This document shows, piece by piece, positions 13,648-16,043 of a stretch of 16,043 bases of DNA (its first letter is position 1; every line of letters starts with the position of its first letter). The stretch comes from JALZBN01 sp035525375. GTDB lineage: Bacteria > Actinomycetota > Acidimicrobiia > Acidimicrobiales > AC-14. The translations under genes were made by a program, and so were the position numbers. A model generated the notes under the pieces. It made no database searches, was not told the origin of the DNA, and was given only the letters and a program-made list of their open reading frames with translations. The DNA lies in NCBI GenBank assembly GCA_035525375.1, contig DATLEI010000125.1, positions 1-16,043 of the forward strand, written 5' to 3'.

Positions 13648-15525
13648 GTCGAAACCTTGTTCCAGGTGGTCGACGTGGTAGGGAACCGAGGTGACGACCG
13701 TGCCCTCCCGGAAGAGCAGCTTTCCCTTGAGCAAGAGGGCGGTCTGGTTGTGGAGGATCTGCTCGTACCACTTCTTCACGACGAACTCGGGTATGACCAC
13801 GGTGACCGTGTCGTTGCTCCAGCGATCGTCGAGTTCGTCGAGGTACTTGTCTATCGGCTCAACAATGTCGCGGTAGGGCGAGGGGACGATTTCGAGAGGG
13901 ATGTCGATGCCGAAGTCCTTCCACTGTTTCTCCATGGCCAGCCTGTCCTCGTCCTCATAGGAGACGTAGAGGGCCACGATGTGTTGCGGCCGGAGCGATC
14001 GGGCGTAGGAGAGTGCCTTGAGGACGCCCTTGTGGATGCGACCAACGAGCACAATCACGGTGTGGTTCATCGATTCCGGCCTGGCCTCCGCAGGCGTGAT
14101 GGTCAACGCCTTGGAGATTCGGTCGTAATGCCGCTTGATCGCCGTGAACAGCACGATGATCAGGGGGACGACCACGATCGGCAACCACGCCCCCTTGGTG
14201 AACTTGGTGACAGCCACGATCAGTAAGACGACGAATGTGGCAAGCGCGCCTACGCCGTTGATGACCATGTTGCGCTTCCAGCCCTGTTCCTTGATCCGGC
14301 GATGGCGGACCACCATGCCGATCTGGCTCAGCGTGAACGAAGTGAATACCCCGACGGCGTACAGCGGGATGAGCGCGTTGGTGATCCCACCGAAAAGGAT
14401 GAGGAGGATGGCGGCGAGGACGGCCAGGATGATGACGCCATTGGAGAACACCAAGCGGTCACCACGCGTCGACAGCTGCCGCGGCAGGTAGTGATCGCGA
14501 GCGATGATCGACGACAGCCATGGGAATCCGGCGTACGCAGTGTTGGCAGCTAGCACGAGAATGGTGGCGGTCGCGAACTGAAGGATGATGTACAGGGGAC
14601 CATCGCCGAAAACCACGCGTCCCATCTGGGAAAGCACCGTTTCCTCGTGGCTCGGATACGGATGGAGATGGTGCGCCAGCACCGATACCCCGATGAAGAG
14701 CGAGCCGAGGATGAGTCCCATCCAGACCATCGTCGTGGCCGCATTCTTGGCTGCGGGCTTGCGGAACGCGGGTACTCCATTCGAGATGGCCTCGATACCC
14801 GTCAGGGCGACGGCACCGGACGAGAAGCCCCGTAGTAGTAGGAACAACCCCAGCGAACCCCCGGTCTCGGCCGCTGCCAACGACCGTTTCGCGTCGTACG
14901 GAATCGGCTTCACGTTCCCGGCCGCGTTTTGAATCAATCCGTAGATGATCAGTCCTGCGAGGACCAGGATGTACAGGTAGACGGGATAGGCGAAAATCGT
15001 GCCCGACTCCTTGATGCCCCGCAGGTTGGCGATGGTGATCAGGGCGATGAGCCCGAGGCCAAGCAGTACTCGGTGGTTCTCCAGGCCCTGAAACGCCGGC
15101 AAAGAGATGATGGCTGCGACGCCCGCGGAGATCGAAACCGCGACCGTCAGCACGTAGTCGATCATCAGTGATGCCCCCGCTACCAGAGACGGGTACTCGC
15201 CGAGGTTGTCGCTACTGACGATGTAGGAGCCGCCACCGCTCGGGTAGGCGAAGATCGTCTGACGGTAGGAGGCCACCACGATGGCGAGAAGACCGGCAAC
15301 GACGATCGAGATGGGGACCAGCTTGTTGAGGCCCAGAGCGAGGCTCGTGGTTCCGACAGCACCCACGGTCACGACGAAGAGAATCTCCTCGGTGGCGTAG
15401 GCGGTGGACGAGATGGCGTCGGACGAGAACGTCGGAAGCGCCACGAGCTTGCGCAGTCGATGCGCGTCTTGCTCGGACGTGGCAATCGGACGTCCGACGA
15501 GAAGGCGCTTCACCACCGAGTACAT
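13645..15525 (-). CDS. KimA-like APC-family permease, probable potassium/proton symporter (paralogue 2)
   Basis: About 626 aa. From ATG 15525 the N-terminus MYSVVKRLLVGRPI matches the start of Bacillus KimA (SIKRFLIGKP). Asp36 and Tyr43 in SSDAISSTAYATEE then fall at the same residue numbers as the K+-site residues of KimA. MIDYVLTVAVS (Asp123, Tyr124), ALTGIEAISNGVPAF and LIPLYAVGVFTSFTLSQ are also kept. Roughly 12 membrane segments precede a C-terminal soluble domain (from about 480) ending in HNQTALLLKGKLLF and VPYHVDHL, again KimA-like. An open frame continues upstream to 15741 but would overlap the divergent TrkA gene and lacks membrane character, so it is rejected. In M. tuberculosis the APC-type gene Rv2690c lies divergent from ceoB/ceoC, as I recall; the layout here is the same. 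General amino-acid transport is the less likely alternative. Confidence 0.88.
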   Translation of the reverse strand: MYSVVKRLLVGRPIATSEQDAHRLRKLVALPTFSSDAISSTAYATEEILFVVTVGAVGTTSLALGLNKLVPISIVVAGLLAIVVASYRQTIFAYPSGGGSYIVSSDNLGEYPSLVAGASLMIDYVLTVAVSISAGVAAIISLPAFQGLENHRVLLGLGLIALITIANLRGIKESGTIFAYPVYLYILVLAGLIIYGLIQNAAGNVKPIPYDAKRSLAAAETGGSLGLFLLLRGFSSGAVALTGIEAISNGVPAFRKPAAKNAATTMVWMGLILGSLFIGVSVLAHHLHPYPSHEETVLSQMGRVVFGDGPLYIILQFATATILVLAANTAYAGFPWLSSIIARDHYLPRQLSTRGDRLVFSNGVIILAVLAAILLILFGGITNALIPLYAVGVFTSFTLSQIGMVVRHRRIKEQGWKRNMVINGVGALATFVVLLIVAVTKFTKGAWLPIVVVPLIIVLFTAIKRHYDRISKALTITPAEARPESMNHTVIVLVGRIHKGVLKALSYARSLRPQHIVALYVSYEDEDRLAMEKQWKDFGIDIPLEIVPSPYRDIVEPIDKYLDELDDRWSNDTVTVVIPEFVVKKWYEQILHNQTALLLKGKLLFREGTVVTSVPYHVDHLEQGFD

Positions 15526-15604
15526 GGGCGAACAACGTACTGACTCTGGGAGGGTCGCTCCGGGCGAGTTGTGCTGAGTGGCCCGCGCGTGTTGCATTGT
15601 CGCC
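15526..15604. promoter_or_regulatory. Divergent promoter gap between permease 2 and TrkA
   Basis: This 79-bp gap must hold the promoters of both the permease (minus) and the TrkA-type gene (plus). I see only weak hexamers: TACGTT on the minus strand (15534-15539) and CATTGT on the plus strand (15595-15600), each 4 to 8 bp from its start codon, which would give very short leaders. It is far too short for a full c-di-AMP (ydaO) riboswitch, which controls kimA in Bacillus. Confidence 0.3.
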
Positions 15605-16043
15605 GTGCACGTCATCGTCGTCGGCTGCGGGCGGGTGGGATCAGAGTTGGCGGCAGCTTTGGAATCCGGCGGGCACGTTGTCGCAGTTATCGACAAGAAC
15701 CGGAACGCGTTCCGGCGCCTGCCGCCGAACTTCGCCGGCAAGGCGGTGCTGGGGTTCGGGTTCGACCGCGACCACTTGGAGCAGGCCGGGATTCACGAGG
15801 CCACCGCCCTGGCGGCGGTTACCAACGGTGATAACACGAACATCCTCACGGCACGCATCGCCCGCGAGACCTACGAGATCCCGAACGTGGTTGCTCGCAT
15901 CTACGATCCCCGACGAGCCGAGATCTACCAACGGCTAGGAATTCCGACGGTGGCAACGGTGTCGTGGACAACCGACCAGGTGTTGCGCCGGCTCTTCCCC
16001 GAGGTGTCGGTGGCGGAGTGGACCCATTCGTCGGGCGCGATGA
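15605..16043 (+). CDS. trkA: TrkA/CeoB-type potassium-uptake NAD-binding protein, N-terminal part cut by window edge
   Basis: The first 146 codons are present; related proteins have about 220 residues. The Rossmann-fold RCK (TrkA-N) domain starts at the initiator: HVIVVGCGRVGSELA gives the GxGxxG loop (residues 7-12), and VVAVIDKN places the nucleotide-ribose-binding Asp30 at the end of the second strand. Then come GFGFDRDHLEQAGI, AAVTNGDNTNIL and NVVARIYDPRRAEIYQRLGIPTV, which are closely TrkA-like. Such proteins bind NAD(H) or ATP on the cytosolic face and gate TrkH/TrkG-type potassium channels. The start is GTG 15605 without a Shine-Dalgarno, suggesting a leaderless or near-leaderless message. 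In many actinomycetes a second TrkA gene follows directly (ceoB-ceoC); that would be outside this window. It is divergent from a KimA-like permease, a recurring arrangement. Confidence 0.93.
   Translation, partial: MHVIVVGCGRVGSELAAALESGGHVVAVIDKNRNAFRRLPPNFAGKAVLGFGFDRDHLEQAGIHEATALAAVTNGDNTNILTARIARETYEIPNVVARIYDPRRAEIYQRLGIPTVATVSWTTDQVLRRLFPEVSVAEWTHSSGAM

Noticed and set aside
15526..15604. c-di-AMP (ydaO/kimA) riboswitch before the second permease
   Set aside because: Considered because KimA is under such control in Bacillus. The 79-bp gap is too short for the full aptamer and no matching motif is seen.
15526..15741. Upstream extension of the second permease
   Set aside because: It would overlap the divergent TrkA gene, and the protein aligned to KimA begins at MYSVVKR.
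1..16043. CRISPR array, rRNA gene or insertion sequence
   Set aside because: No regularly spaced repeats, rRNA-like stretches or transposase genes were seen; the only mobile-element trace is the integrase fragment.

Overview
The window is high-GC, densely packed bacterial DNA. It most likely comes from an actinomycetote chromosome, perhaps Acidimicrobiia. This is inferred from the gene order MFS transporter - tmk - holB - tRNA-Thr behind topA, the TopA C-terminus with GRYGPYV repeats and a basic tail instead of zinc fingers, the APC permease next to a CeoB/TrkA-type protein, frequent 4-nt start/stop overlaps, and several starts without a clear Shine-Dalgarno. No gene-free stretch exceeds 100 bases.

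Left edge (1-325): the 5' end of a tyrosine recombinase gene runs off the window, 88 bp beyond the 3' end of a tRNA-Thr(CGT) gene. This is the usual layout of an element integrated at a tRNA 3' end, so the boundary between core chromosome and a mobile element probably lies at about 253.

Minus-strand housekeeping run (374-9415), in transcription order: a DtxR/MntR-like regulator, a membrane proton-pumping pyrophosphatase (hppA), DNA topoisomerase I (topA), an MFS transporter, thymidylate kinase (tmk), DNA polymerase III delta' (holB), then the tRNA. Gaps are -4 to 48 bp. Three joins (regulator/hppA, MFS/tmk, tmk/holB) are 4-nt overlaps, so much of the run may be co-transcribed.

Potassium-related region (9468-16043): two KimA-like APC permeases (9728-11707 and 13645-15525, both minus) flank a plus-strand two-component pair. 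The pair is a short KdpD-like sensor kinase with a DUF4118-type membrane domain and a KdpE-like OmpR-family regulator. The kinase is divergent from the first permease across an 81-bp gap that carries direct repeats. The regulator converges on the second permease with a 12-bp gap. Divergent from the second permease is the start of a TrkA/CeoB-type NAD-binding potassium-uptake protein, cut by the right edge. A small OB-fold protein overlaps the end of the first permease.

Working model (inference): the kinase/regulator pair senses potassium, turgor or a related cue and controls one or both KimA-like symporters rather than a KdpFABC pump, of which there is no trace here. TrkA gates a further potassium system, and the pyrophosphatase could supply the proton gradient that such symporters use.
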